Shown: positions 13,251 through 20,313 of the stretch, piece after piece
How positions within the stretch are numbered: position 1 is the first letter of the stretch
Layout: every line of letters begins with the position of its first letter
Assembly (NCBI GenBank): GCA_937884485.1
Contig: CALGCG010000124.1
Span: 1-25,519, forward strand
DNA from: an uncultured Bacteroidales bacterium
GTDB taxonomy: Bacteria > Bacteroidota > Bacteroidia > Bacteroidales > P3
Direction of reading: 5' to 3'
Length of the DNA: 25,519 nucleotides
Position numbers and translations under genes: made by a program
Notes under the pieces: generated by a model
The model's input: only the letters and a program-made list of their open reading frames with translations
Database searches by the model: none
Told to the model about the DNA's origin: nothing

Positions 13251-13742
13251 ATGAACGTCTTTCTCATCATCATGGCCTTCGTCTGCCTCGTGGTAGGCAT
13301 CATCGGTTCCGTCGCTCCCGGTCTGCCGGGACCTCCCATCAGCTGGGTCGGACTCCTCCTGGCGGGCTTCACCCCCTGGGTAGCCAACTCCCCCACGCTG
13401 CTCATCGTCACCGCCGCCGTGGCCGTCTTCATCACCATCCTGGACTACGTCATCCCCGCCATCTCCACCAAGCGTTTCGGAGGTAGCAAATACGGCATCT
13501 GGGGCTGCAACATCGGACTCATCGTCTCCTTCTTCGGCCTTCCCTTCGGGCCCACGGGCCTGCTGGGCATGGTCTTCTGGCCCTTCATCGGCGCCCTCGT
13601 GGGCGAATACATCAAGCAGCAGGACTTCCAGCCTGCCTTCCGCGCGGGCGTCGGCGCCTTCATCGGCTTCATCACCGGCACCCTCCTCAAGGTGGTCTAT
13701 TGCATCACCCTCCTCATCGTGGTCATCGTGGCCATGGTGTAA
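13251..13742 (+). CDS. DUF456 family membrane protein
   Basis: The product is 163 aa and almost entirely hydrophobic, with about four or five TM helices. Gly/Pro-rich inter-helix motifs typical of DUF456 (COG2839) are visible: GSVAPGLPGPPISWVGLLLAG near residues 21-41, DYVIPAISTKRFGGSKYGIWG near 64-84, and GTLLKVVYCITLLI at the end. No enzymatic function is established for the family. It follows the GNAT-HD gene in the same direction, separated by copy 3 of the stem-loop repeat and a heptamer array. It ends 3 bp before the stop of the convergent apt gene. Confidence 0.93.
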   Translation: MNVFLIIMAFVCLVVGIIGSVAPGLPGPPISWVGLLLAGFTPWVANSPTLLIVTAAVAVFITILDYVIPAISTKRFGGSKYGIWGCNIGLIVSFFGLPFGPTGLLGMVFWPFIGALVGEYIKQQDFQPAFRAGVGAFIGFITGTLLKVVYCITLLIVVIVAMV

Positions 13743-13745
13743 AAA

Positions 13746-14309
13746 CTACTCCACCCCTTCGAGACTCAGCAGCGAGTGCACCGGGGCCACCGGCTCCAGT
13801 ATCCTGCGTCCACCTAGGGCGGGCAGTTCCACCAGGAAGATGAACTCCTTGATGCGTATCCTGCGCCCCTCGATGGTCTGCTGCTGCAGCGAATCCACTA
13901 TGCCCTTCACCGTGCCGCCGGTAGCCAGCAGGTCGTCGAAGAGGGTCACGTCGACATAATCGCCATTCGTCTCGCACGCCGCGAAGTCGCTCAGGCGGTA
14001 GAAAAGCTCGTCGCTGCCGTATTCCTTCATGATTTCCACCCTCACCAGGTCGCCCTCGGCATGGGGCAGCTTGCCTTTCTTGCGGAAGGGCACGATGGTC
14101 TTCACATGGTCGCTCACCGACAGCAGCGGCGCCGCAAAGAGGAACCCGCGGGCCTCGACGGTGGCCACATTGGGCGCCGTCGTCAGGCGGTCGATCTCTC
14201 GCACGGCCTCGGCAAAAGCCTCCTTGTCCTGCAGGAAAGGCAGCACATCGATAAAGTCGATTCCCGGCTTCGGGAAATCAGGATAGTGTTTAATGACGTT
14301 CTCGAACAT
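13746..14309 (-). CDS. apt: Adenine phosphoribosyltransferase
   Basis: The product is 187 aa. Apt salvages adenine plus PRPP to AMP in the cytoplasm. The APRT N-terminus is visible (IKHYPDFPKPGIDFIDVLPFL), followed by ATVEARGFLFAAPL, VPFRKKGKLP and the PRPP-binding loop VTLFDDLLATGGTVKG. Normal APRT length is about 170-180 aa, and the extra residues are at the C-terminus (LEPVAPVHSLLSLEGVE). The two acidic residues in the PRPP loop (DD) are present. The gene is the last of a minus-strand set after the AtoE-type transporter, across a 92-bp gap filled with heptamer repeats; whether they share a transcript is uncertain. Confidence 0.95.
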   Translation of the reverse strand: MFENVIKHYPDFPKPGIDFIDVLPFLQDKEAFAEAVREIDRLTTAPNVATVEARGFLFAAPLLSVSDHVKTIVPFRKKGKLPHAEGDLVRVEIMKEYGSDELFYRLSDFAACETNGDYVDVTLFDDLLATGGTVKGIVDSLQQQTIEGRRIRIKEFIFLVELPALGGRRILEPVAPVHSLLSLEGVE

Positions 14310-14352
14310 TTCTCTACTTGAAAATTGAAAATTAAAATCCCCCTCTCAACCC

Positions 14353-14401
14353 CTAACTCATAACTCTTAACTCATAACTCTTAACTCATAACTCATAACT
14401 G
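14353..14401. repeat. Seven tandem heptamers between the AtoE-type gene and apt
   Basis: Seven units of consensus WTAACTC run without spacers up to the base before the TGA stop codon (14402-14404) of the upstream transporter gene. A second, short array of AAAATTG-type heptamers (about 14321-14334) lies between this array and the apt start. Confidence 0.9.
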
Positions 14402-15751
14402 TCACAGCGCCCACACCACCAGGCCTCCGCAGATGATGGCCCCCGTAATGAAGAGGTCCACCAGGCAATAGCCCATGATGTCGCGCGCCGAGAGCTTGGC
14501 GATGGCCAGCGCCGGCAACGCCCAGAAGGGCTGTATGAGGTTGGTCCACGCATCGCCCCAGGCAATGGCGGTGCCCGTCAGGCCCGGGTCCACCCCCAGG
14601 TCGGCGCCGGCGGTGAACATGATGGGGGCCTGGATGGCCCAATGGCCGCCGCCCGAAGGAACGAACATGTTCAGCAGCGCCGCGCAGAGGAAGGTCAGCA
14701 GCGGATAGGTGGTGGGATTGCTGATGCGGATGCAGCCGTCGGCGATGACGGTACCCATGCAGATGCCGCTCTCGCCCACGCCGGTGATGATGCCCATGAT
14801 GCCCGCGTAGAAGGGGAACTGCAGGATGATGCCGCTCGCGCCCGTGGCGGCCTTGCCGAAGGCGCGCACATAGGCCAGCGGCGTGCCGTGCAGCATCAGG
14901 CCCAGGGCCAGGAAGATCATGATGACGATGCCCAGGTCGAGCGTAGCCCCGCGGAACACCAGCTTCACCACCAGATAGGCCGCCAGCATCAGCGCGATGG
15001 CCCACGAGAGGATGGGGCTGTGCTCCATGCGCTGCGCCGGGGTCTTTCCCCCCGGATTTTCCGTAGTTTCCGGAACTTCCGAAGCTTCCTCCAGCAAAGC
15101 CGGGTCCACCACCACGGCACCCGTCTTGGGGTGCATCAGGGTGTTGGCCACGGTGATGGCCACGATGACCAGCAGCACCATGACGATGTTGTGCGGGTCG
15201 AGGATGGTCTGGCTGACGGGCACCGGGGCCGTCAGGGCGCCATTGGTGGCCTTGGCCAGGGCCTCGCCGGGCGTGGCCATGGTCAAGGGGATGGAGCCCG
15301 AGAGGCCGGCATGCCACACCACGAAGCCACTATAGGCCGAGGCGATGAGCAAACGGTAGTCCACGCCGCTCAGCTGACGGGCGATCTCCTTGGCGAAGAT
15401 GACGCCCACGATGAGGCCGAAGCCCCAGTTGAGCCAGCAGGCCAGGGCCGAGACGACGGTCACCAGGGCGATGGCCGCGGCGGGACTCTTGGGGATGCGT
15501 GCCAGCGCCGCGATGCCGCGCTTCACGCTCGGCGCCGCCGCCAGCGTGCTGCCGCACACCAGCACCAGCGCCATCTGCATGGCGAAGGCCAGCAGGTTCC
15601 ACACGCCCCCGCCCCAGTTCTCCACCACCTCCAGGGGGGTCTGGCGGCAGATGGGCATGGCCAGGATGGCCGCCACGAAAGTCAGCAGGATAGCAAAGAT
15701 GAATGGCTCCGGGAGCCACCGTTGCACCAGTCGTACACAGAATTTAATCAT
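14402..15751 (-). CDS. AtoE-family short-chain fatty acid transporter
   Basis: The product is 449 aa, the usual length for AtoE-type short-chain fatty acid permeases. Family landmarks include LPEPFIFAILLTFVAAILA at the start, WLNWGFGLIVGVIFAKEIAR, SGFVVWHAGLSGSIPLTMATPG around residues 140-161, HGTPLAYVRAFGKAATGASGI, and VPSGGGHWAIQAPIM. About ten hydrophobic helices place it in the inner membrane. Residues 221-232 (EEASEVPETTEN) form a soluble loop encoded by 9-bp repeats. It begins 14 bp after the alkaline phosphatase stop, so the two are probably co-transcribed. The substrate (butyrate, acetoacetate or similar) is inferred from the family only. Confidence 0.92.
   Translation of the reverse strand: MIKFCVRLVQRWLPEPFIFAILLTFVAAILAMPICRQTPLEVVENWGGGVWNLLAFAMQMALVLVCGSTLAAAPSVKRGIAALARIPKSPAAAIALVTVVSALACWLNWGFGLIVGVIFAKEIARQLSGVDYRLLIASAYSGFVVWHAGLSGSIPLTMATPGEALAKATNGALTAPVPVSQTILDPHNIVMVLLVIVAITVANTLMHPKTGAVVVDPALLEEASEVPETTENPGGKTPAQRMEHSPILSWAIALMLAAYLVVKLVFRGATLDLGIVIMIFLALGLMLHGTPLAYVRAFGKAATGASGIILQFPFYAGIMGIITGVGESGICMGTVIADGCIRISNPTTYPLLTFLCAALLNMFVPSGGGHWAIQAPIMFTAGADLGVDPGLTGTAIAWGDAWTNLIQPFWALPALAIAKLSARDIMGYCLVDLFITGAIICGGLVVWAL
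15058..15089 (-). repeat. Nonamer repeats in frame in the AtoE-type gene
   Basis: About three and a half 9-bp units related to TTTCCGGAA (plus strand), encoding ASEVPETTEN on the minus strand. The unit is close to the one in the polyferredoxin gene (23527-23589), but is read in another phase and so gives a different peptide. Confidence 0.65.
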
Positions 15752-15765
15752 TCTTTATTCTTCAT

Positions 15766-16926
15766 TTACATATTACCGATCCCCATCAACCACCGGATCT
15801 TCTCCGGGATATCGATATTCTCTTGGATACCAGAAAAATACTGCGCTCCGGGACCCAGGGCGAAGACGGGCACCATGCAGCCCGTGTGGCTGCCCCAGAG
15901 GTAGCGCACGTCGTTCTGACCCTTCTCGATGTCGCCGTCGGGGAGGGTCACGCCGCCGGTCTCGTGGTCGGCGGTGACGACGACGAGGGTCTGGCCGTCG
16001 CGCTGCGCATAGTCGATCACGGCATGCAGCATCTCTTCGAAGTCGGCCAGCTCGGCACGCATATAGGCCGAGTCGTTGTTGTGGCAGGCCCAGTCAATCT
16101 GCGACCCCTCAATCATCAGGGCAAAGCCCATGTCGTTGCGGCTGAGGAGGGCGATGGCCTTCTTGGCGCCCTGCTCCAGCATATTGCCGCGCGAGGGTGC
16201 CGTCAGCGGGTCGCCCTCGTAGAGCAGCGCCACCAGCTTCTCGCCGCCGAAGCGGTTCATGCTGTCGAGGGTGGTGACCACCGTGTAGCCGCGCCGCGCC
16301 AGGGTGTCCAGCGGACTCAGACCGTCCTTGCGGTTCTGCGTGAAGAAATACTTACGGCCGCCGCCAATCATCACATCGTGCTGGCACTGAGCCATCTGCA
16401 GACTCAGCGTGTCGAACATCTTGCGGTAGGGCACATGGCCGTAGGTGGCGGCGGGCGTGGCGTCGAGCACGCTGCTGGTAACCACGAAACCCGTGCTCAT
16501 GCCCGCACGTTTGGCGTCGTCGAAGATAGTCTCATAGCGCGCCGAGTCGGGACCCCAGTTGACGTGGTAGTTGTCCACCTTGTGGCCCGTGGTCAACGCC
16601 GTGCCGCCGGCGGCGGAGTCGGTGCGGTACTTGTTGCGCGAGTAGGTGCGCGAAAAACCGCTGTAGGGGAAACGCAGGAAGGCCGAATTGTTGCCGCGCT
16701 CGGCAACCACCGAGGCATAGACCTGCGGCACGCCCATGCCGTCGCCCACAATGAGGATGACATTCTTCGGCATCGGCGACTCCTCTTCTGCCTCGGCCTG
16801 CGCCTGCCGTTCGGCCTCGCGCTCCTGCGCCTCGGCCTCCATGGCCAACGCCACCATTTCCACGCATCCCGAAAGCAGGAACACTCCCGGCAACAGCATC
16901 AACATCGCTATACGTCTAATATTCAT
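15766..16926 (-). CDS. Alkaline phosphatase lipoprotein
   Basis: The product is 386 aa. A lipoprotein signal with LLSGC (Cys21) is followed by a charged Glu/Ala/Gln-rich stretch (residues 28-50), likely a helical spacer. The catalytic domain shows the two-metal alkaline phosphatase set: VGDGMG (Asp62), the TDSAAGGTA nucleophile motif (Ser104), MIEGSQIDWACH (Glu273, Asp278, His282), TADHETGG (Asp320, His321) and WGSHTG (His347). It should release phosphate from organic esters in the periplasm or at the cell surface. The shortness and the final MGIGNM suggest a compact family member; the active site looks complete. A TATTTTTG -7 box at 16963-16970 precedes it. The AtoE-type transporter follows in the same direction. 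Confidence 0.95.
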   Translation of the reverse strand: MNIRRIAMLMLLPGVFLLSGCVEMVALAMEAEAQEREAERQAQAEAEEESPMPKNVILIVGDGMGVPQVYASVVAERGNNSAFLRFPYSGFSRTYSRNKYRTDSAAGGTALTTGHKVDNYHVNWGPDSARYETIFDDAKRAGMSTGFVVTSSVLDATPAATYGHVPYRKMFDTLSLQMAQCQHDVMIGGGRKYFFTQNRKDGLSPLDTLARRGYTVVTTLDSMNRFGGEKLVALLYEGDPLTAPSRGNMLEQGAKKAIALLSRNDMGFALMIEGSQIDWACHNNDSAYMRAELADFEEMLHAVIDYAQRDGQTLVVVTADHETGGVTLPDGDIEKGQNDVRYLWGSHTGCMVPVFALGPGAQYFSGIQENIDIPEKIRWLMGIGNM

Positions 16927-16962
16927 ATCGTAGCAATTTATATATATTCATTAAACAGACTG

Positions 16963-16970
16963 CAAAAATA
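16963..16970 (-). promoter_or_regulatory. Bacteroidota -7 box for the alkaline phosphatase gene
   Basis: TATTTTTG on the minus strand, about 37 bp before the ATG at 16926. The surrounding 100 bp is very A/T-rich. No -33 TTTG is apparent. Confidence 0.6.
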
Positions 16971-17036
16971 CGAAAAAAAATTACGGAAAAACAGAAAAAA
17001 GAAAAAAAAAACGGCTGCCATATCAATTTTTTTTAC

Positions 17037-17044
17037 TATATTTG
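17037..17044 (+). promoter_or_regulatory. Bacteroidota -7 box for the T9SS cargo gene
   Basis: TATATTTG, matching TAnnTTTG, about 107 bp before the ATG at 17152. It implies an AT-rich leader of about 104 nt, the longest leader predicted in the window. Confidence 0.58.
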
Positions 17045-17151
17045 CCTCAATAAAGGGACATGACAGACGTCCGATAACATAATCATTATTAAACACTTCA
17101 CTCACAAGCATCACTCAAGAACAAAAAGTATCAACATAATATTCCATCCTT

Positions 17152-18183
17152 ATGAAGAAAATTATTATTTGTTTTGCCTCCATGGTGATGGCCTGGATTC
17201 CGGCTCACACTCAGGACACTATCACAAGACCCTTAGACCGTTGGTTTTATAATTGTTGGGGTGGCGACAATTACAATCTGGATACCATGCACTATGGTCT
17301 TAGTGAAACAGGATACGTAACTATTCATAATTGCACTGAGGAAGATAGAGCGTTTGGGATGACGACAGAAAAGCCTCTTACTATATATGGGATTGCATGC
17401 GGGGTAGCAGTCGACAATCCTATTCCTCAGTTTATCCCGGACGAAAACTATGAATTTGTTCGATTGTACCTAAAGCAAGCCGACACACTTCAGGTAATTC
17501 GACAGGCCAAGTGTCACCTCAGGGATCCCTATTACATCTTCAGCGTAACGCCCGATAATATCGGCTACTCGTGGCTCGACCCACTAGATAAATTCTGCCG
17601 GGTTATCGAAAGCTATTTTGACACACCGGTAGTTGTAATAGATTCTTTTTTTGTCGGCAAAACATCCCGCATGATAGAACTATTTGGGGAGAATCCTTGG
17701 GTGAATGGAGGACCCCCGGATACTAACTATAGATATATGTGGCAGTCCTTGATTGGCTTCTCTCTCTATCAGCCCACGGATTGCCCACCACAGAATGTTA
17801 TAATGATATGCAGAGACTCCATTAATAGACGGGAATGGTTGAGTTGGAGTGTAGAGCAGGATTATGCTATTATTTTCCCAATACTTACACCCAAGCCGCC
17901 ACAACCGGAACCTGGCTCCGGTCCCGTAGGGGCAGAAAAGCCAGACACTCAAAGCGGCTTTGTCACCTTGTCTCCAAACCCTGCCAGCAAGGAGGTTGAA
18001 GTACGGTCAAGTAACGGAATGAGCTGTTTAGAAGTATACGATGCCGGCGGACACAAACTGGCAGAGCTGCAAGCAAATGGAAATTCCGCAACAATCGAAG
18101 TGCATGGTTGGCCTTCGGGCGTATATATTGTCCATGTGCATACTCCACTGGGCAAAGTGGCAAAGAAACTACATATCAGATAG
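17152..18183 (+). CDS. Type IX secretion cargo protein of unknown function
   Basis: The product is 343 aa. A Sec signal peptide (MKKIIICFASMVMAWIPAHTQ) starts it. The last about 75 residues form a Por secretion system (T9SS type A) sorting domain: VTLSPNPASKEVEVRSSNG, LEVYDAGGHKLAEL, VHGWPSGVYIVHVHT and KVAKKLHIR. The protein should therefore be exported across the outer membrane and anchored or released at the surface. The central region (residues 25-255) is unrecognised and rich in Asp, Tyr, Trp and Pro. The gene is clearly more A+T-rich than its neighbours and uses AT-ending codons freely, suggesting separate ancestry or recent acquisition. T9SS machinery genes are not in the window. Confidence 0.83.
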   Translation: MKKIIICFASMVMAWIPAHTQDTITRPLDRWFYNCWGGDNYNLDTMHYGLSETGYVTIHNCTEEDRAFGMTTEKPLTIYGIACGVAVDNPIPQFIPDENYEFVRLYLKQADTLQVIRQAKCHLRDPYYIFSVTPDNIGYSWLDPLDKFCRVIESYFDTPVVVIDSFFVGKTSRMIELFGENPWVNGGPPDTNYRYMWQSLIGFSLYQPTDCPPQNVIMICRDSINRREWLSWSVEQDYAIIFPILTPKPPQPEPGSGPVGAEKPDTQSGFVTLSPNPASKEVEVRSSNGMSCLEVYDAGGHKLAELQANGNSATIEVHGWPSGVYIVHVHTPLGKVAKKLHIR

Positions 18184-18487
18184 TCTGAAAACCAGTACCG
18201 ATGACCTCCCTGCCCTCTGCCGCCGATGCACGTCGACGGTGGGAGGCAGCAGGGGAAACAACGGCAAAAAACCTCGGATAGTCCCCCCCCAAAAAAAGCC
18301 ATCCGAAAAAGCCTGTGAATCAGCAATGAAGAGGTATCATCTTCTTCCCAACTTCTAATGAACTCCCACCCATCTCCTGCCTATGACCTGCCACGGTAGG
18401 AGATGATAGGTGGATGGTAAGTTTTTCACAATATGAAAAGTGACCGACAACGCAGGACGTACGTCGGCAGGCACCTACATCGGTATG
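18184..18487. other. Non-coding gap with several imperfect hairpins
   Basis: No credible gene is seen in these 304 bp. An imperfect stem pairs CCCTGC (18208-18213) with GCAGGG (18249-18254). A C8A7 run occurs at 18283-18297, flanked by TCGGAT/ATCCGA. A further fold-back pairs CCACCCATCTCCT (18366-18378) with AGGAGATG...GGTGG (18398-18413), followed by a short T-run. One or more of these may terminate the T9SS gene and the convergent minus-strand gene ending at 18488; none is a textbook terminator. Confidence 0.5.
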
Positions 18488-19036
18488 CTAATGGACGGGG
18501 CCGACGATGAGCGAGAGCTGAATCGGACGGAAGAACTCGCGCTCGAAGATGTCGCGTCGGACAATGCGGTAGTGGGGGTCGCAGGCGGCCTTGAAGGCGG
18601 CGCTGTGGCTCATAACAAACTTGGAATCAGGAGTCACCATGCCCTCGGCGCTCCGCATGACGGCGGAGACGAGCTCCGGGAGTGAAATCACACCACGTTT
18701 GACCAAAACAAGGTTCACCCGCACGAAAGCGCTGTCGCAGAGCGTGTATTCGTAGAGCGGGAAGGGGCCGTCGTCGACGCTGCGCATGTACTTGGGGTAG
18801 GCCGTGTCGCTCATCTGCGCCACCTCGGCGGAGATGTAGCGCATGGCGGCGGCGGAGTCGGTCAGCAGGTGGCCAGGGCCGTAGAGGTCCTGGAAGACAA
18901 GCTTGTAGAGGTCCTCGCGCTGCGCCTGCGGGTAGCGCGCGGCATACTGCTTCAGCGCCTCGGCGCACTGGGCGTGGGCAATCGAGAATTGGAAACCGAA
19001 AATGGAAACGACGGCGAGGAGGAGGATTTTTTTCAT
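18488..19036 (-). CDS. Secreted protein of unknown function
   Basis: The product is 182 aa from the ATG at 19036 (an upstream in-frame ATG at 19045 would add only MHH). The signal peptide is MKKILLLAVVSIFGFQFSIAHAQ. The mature part is helical with some conserved-looking motifs: YPQAQREDLYKLVFQDLYGPGH, YISAEVAQMSD, LYEYTLCDSAFVRVNLV, DSKFVMSHSAAFKAACDPHYRIV. I believe similar uncharacterised proteins with a GPGH motif occur in Bacteroidota, but I cannot name the family. Residues 11-20 of the signal peptide's hydrophobic core are encoded by four heptamer repeats. The gene is separated from tatC by a 30-bp perfect palindrome. Confidence 0.75.
   Translation of the reverse strand: MKKILLLAVVSIFGFQFSIAHAQCAEALKQYAARYPQAQREDLYKLVFQDLYGPGHLLTDSAAAMRYISAEVAQMSDTAYPKYMRSVDDGPFPLYEYTLCDSAFVRVNLVLVKRGVISLPELVSAVMRSAEGMVTPDSKFVMSHSAAFKAACDPHYRIVRRDIFEREFFRPIQLSLIVGPVH
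18979..19006 (-). repeat. Four heptamers encoding part of a signal peptide
   Basis: Plus-strand units CAATCGA, GAATTGG, AAACCGA and AAATGGA. They are degenerate relatives of the AAAATTG-type heptamers found between genes (19807-19834). On the minus strand they encode SIFGFQFSIA. Confidence 0.55.
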
Positions 19037-19058
19037 ATGGTGCATTTTATGTTCTCTC

Positions 19059-19088
19059 TGTAGAGACGCGGCATGCCGCGTCTCTACA
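19059..19088. repeat. Perfect 30-bp palindrome between tatC and the secreted protein gene
   Basis: Two exact 15-bp arms; the left arm is TGTAGAGACGCGGCA and the right arm its complement, with no loop. It lies in the 69-bp gap downstream of tatC and upstream of the secreted-protein gene, both on the minus strand. It may terminate tatC transcription, although no T-run follows. I recall similar GTAGAGACGC palindromes as dispersed repeats in other bacterial genomes. Confidence 0.85.
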
Positions 19089-19105
19089 AGAGGGGGTGTT
19101 GATTA

Positions 19106-19798
19106 TCATTTATTCACTCGTTTTACTATCTGGATACTAAGCTCGTAGAGCAGGTAGACGGGCAGGGAGACCAGGGCGAGGGTGAAGGGGTCGCCGGTGG
19201 GGGTGATGACGGCGCCGACGATGACAATGGCCACGACGGCATGGCGCCGGTAACGCGCCATGGCACCGGCCTTGAGGAGCCCCATCTTGGCCAGCAGCCA
19301 GCAGAGCACCGGCAGCTCGAAGACCACGCCGAGGACGAAGCTCATGACCAGCAGGAGGTCGACATAGGAGGTGAGGGAGATGAGGTTCTGCACCTCGCCG
19401 CTCACCTGGTAGGAGCCGAGGAAACGGACCGTGAAGGGGAAGATAACGAAGTAGTTGAGTGCCACGCCGCCATAGAACAGCAGGCAGGCGCCGAGGAGGG
19501 CGCGCACGGCCAGGCGCCGTTCGGCAGCATAGAGGCCGGGGGCCACGAAAGAGAAGAGTTCGTAGATGAGATAGGGGGCTACGAGGAGCAGGCCCACGAG
19601 CAGGGCCACCCGCATGTGGGTGAGGAACTGCTGCGCGATGTCGACGTTGATGAGCCGCAGGAAATCGGGCTTGGGATAGAGGACGACGTCGAAGAGGGTC
19701 TCTTTGAAACAGAAACAGACCACCATGGCCACCAGCGCGGCCACAAGCATGCGCCAGATGTGCCGGCGCAGAACGTCGAGGTGGTCCCAGAAGGTCAA
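19106..19798 (-). CDS. tatC: Twin-arginine translocase subunit TatC
   Basis: The product is 230 aa, normal for TatC, with six TM helices. TatC is the receptor that binds twin-arginine signal peptides in the inner membrane. Family landmarks are TFWDHLDVLRRHIW at the N-terminus, FSFVAPGLYAAERR in the first periplasmic loop, FFPFTV-like VIFPFTVRFL, VLGVVFELPVL, and ITPTGDPFTLALVSLPVYLLYE near the end. The first possible start is a TTG at 19798; no in-frame ATG lies between it and the tatA stop. The gene follows tatA after a 33-bp gap made of heptamer repeats. No tatB is present, as expected in Bacteroidota, where TatA serves both roles. Confidence 0.95.
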   Translation of the reverse strand: MTFWDHLDVLRRHIWRMLVAALVAMVVCFCFKETLFDVVLYPKPDFLRLINVDIAQQFLTHMRVALLVGLLLVAPYLIYELFSFVAPGLYAAERRLAVRALLGACLLFYGGVALNYFVIFPFTVRFLGSYQVSGEVQNLISLTSYVDLLLVMSFVLGVVFELPVLCWLLAKMGLLKAGAMARYRRHAVVAIVIVGAVITPTGDPFTLALVSLPVYLLYELSIQIVKRVNK

Positions 19799-19806
19799 GC
19801 GGATAG

Positions 19807-19834
19807 AAAATTGAGAATTGAAAATTGAAAATTA
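19807..19834. repeat. Four heptamers between tatA and tatC
   Basis: AAAATTG, AGAATTG, AAAATTG and AAAATTA. The last unit contains the tatA stop codon (19832-19834, minus strand) and the first ends 8 bp before the tatC TTG start. Confidence 0.88.
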
Positions 19835-20017
19835 TTTCGTTTCACTTTTCTCATCCTCTTTTTTCACTTCGTCGACACCGTTCATGCCGTCTTTGAAGCT
19901 CTTGACGCCTTTGCCGAGGCCTTTCATCATTTCGGGAATCTTCTTGCCGCCGAAGAGCAACAGGATGATGAGGATGACGGCGACAATCTCCCAGGTGCCA
20001 ATCATTAATAGGTTCAT
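19832..20017 (-). CDS. tatA: Twin-arginine translocase subunit TatA
   Basis: The product is 61 aa. It has the standard TatA layout: short N-terminus, one TM helix (GTWEIVAVILIILLLF), the conserved hinge FGGKKIPEM, an amphipathic helix (MKGLGKGVKSFKDGM), and an acidic/lysine-rich tail. Oligomers of TatA form the translocation site used by folded proteins bound to TatC. Its ATG overlaps the stop of the upstream 99-aa gene by 4 bp (ATGA), indicating translational coupling. It is therefore expressed with the upstream Tat-signal reductase. Confidence 0.96.
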   Translation of the reverse strand: MNLLMIGTWEIVAVILIILLLFGGKKIPEMMKGLGKGVKSFKDGMNGVDEVKKEDEKSETK

Positions 20018-20313
20018 TTTTTTGTTTTTAAAATATTACCTTTTTTGTCTTGTTTCAATTCCTTACCGTTTTTATAGACATGGGTTTTGAGGCTTTCTTC
20101 CCTTTTTTCCCATTCATCTATTAAACCACCTCCAAATCTACCTCCACACAGCACTGTTCCAATGAGCACCATAATAACTACGAGGATTACCAAAAATGTC
20201 TTACCAACGAGTCTTTCAAGCGGTTGCTGGTATAATGACACAACCATTAAGACAAGCGTAAGTGTGAATCCGATGATGTAGCCATAGGTTATGCGTTTTT
20301 TCAAAGATTTCAT
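20014..20313 (-). CDS. Two-TM membrane protein of unknown function, coupled to tatA
   Basis: The product is 99 aa. It has two hydrophobic helices (about residues 10-28 and 38-57) joined by a short loop, then a charged, Lys-rich tail (EWEKREESLKTHVYKNGKEL and onward). The positive-inside rule puts both termini in the cytoplasm. I recognise no family. The ATG at 20313 overlaps the stop of the Fe-S aldo/keto reductase by 4 bp, and its own stop overlaps the tatA ATG by 4 bp, so it is translationally coupled on both sides. It is markedly more A+T-rich than the genes around it. It could be an accessory factor of this Tat locus or an inserted gene that has kept the operon overlap. Confidence 0.75.
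   Translation of the reverse strand: MKSLKKRITYGYIIGFTLTLVLMVVSLYQQPLERLVGKTFLVILVVIMVLIGTVLCGGRFGGGLIDEWEKREESLKTHVYKNGKELKQDKKGNILKTKK

Noticed and set aside
14642..17082. Long + strand open frames opposite the AtoE-type transporter and alkaline phosphatase genes
   Set aside because: They are shadows of clear minus-strand genes, with no domain motifs and skewed composition.
18283..18297. C8A7 homopolymer run as a phase-variation or frameshift site
   Set aside because: It lies in a non-coding gap with no frame on either side to be switched.
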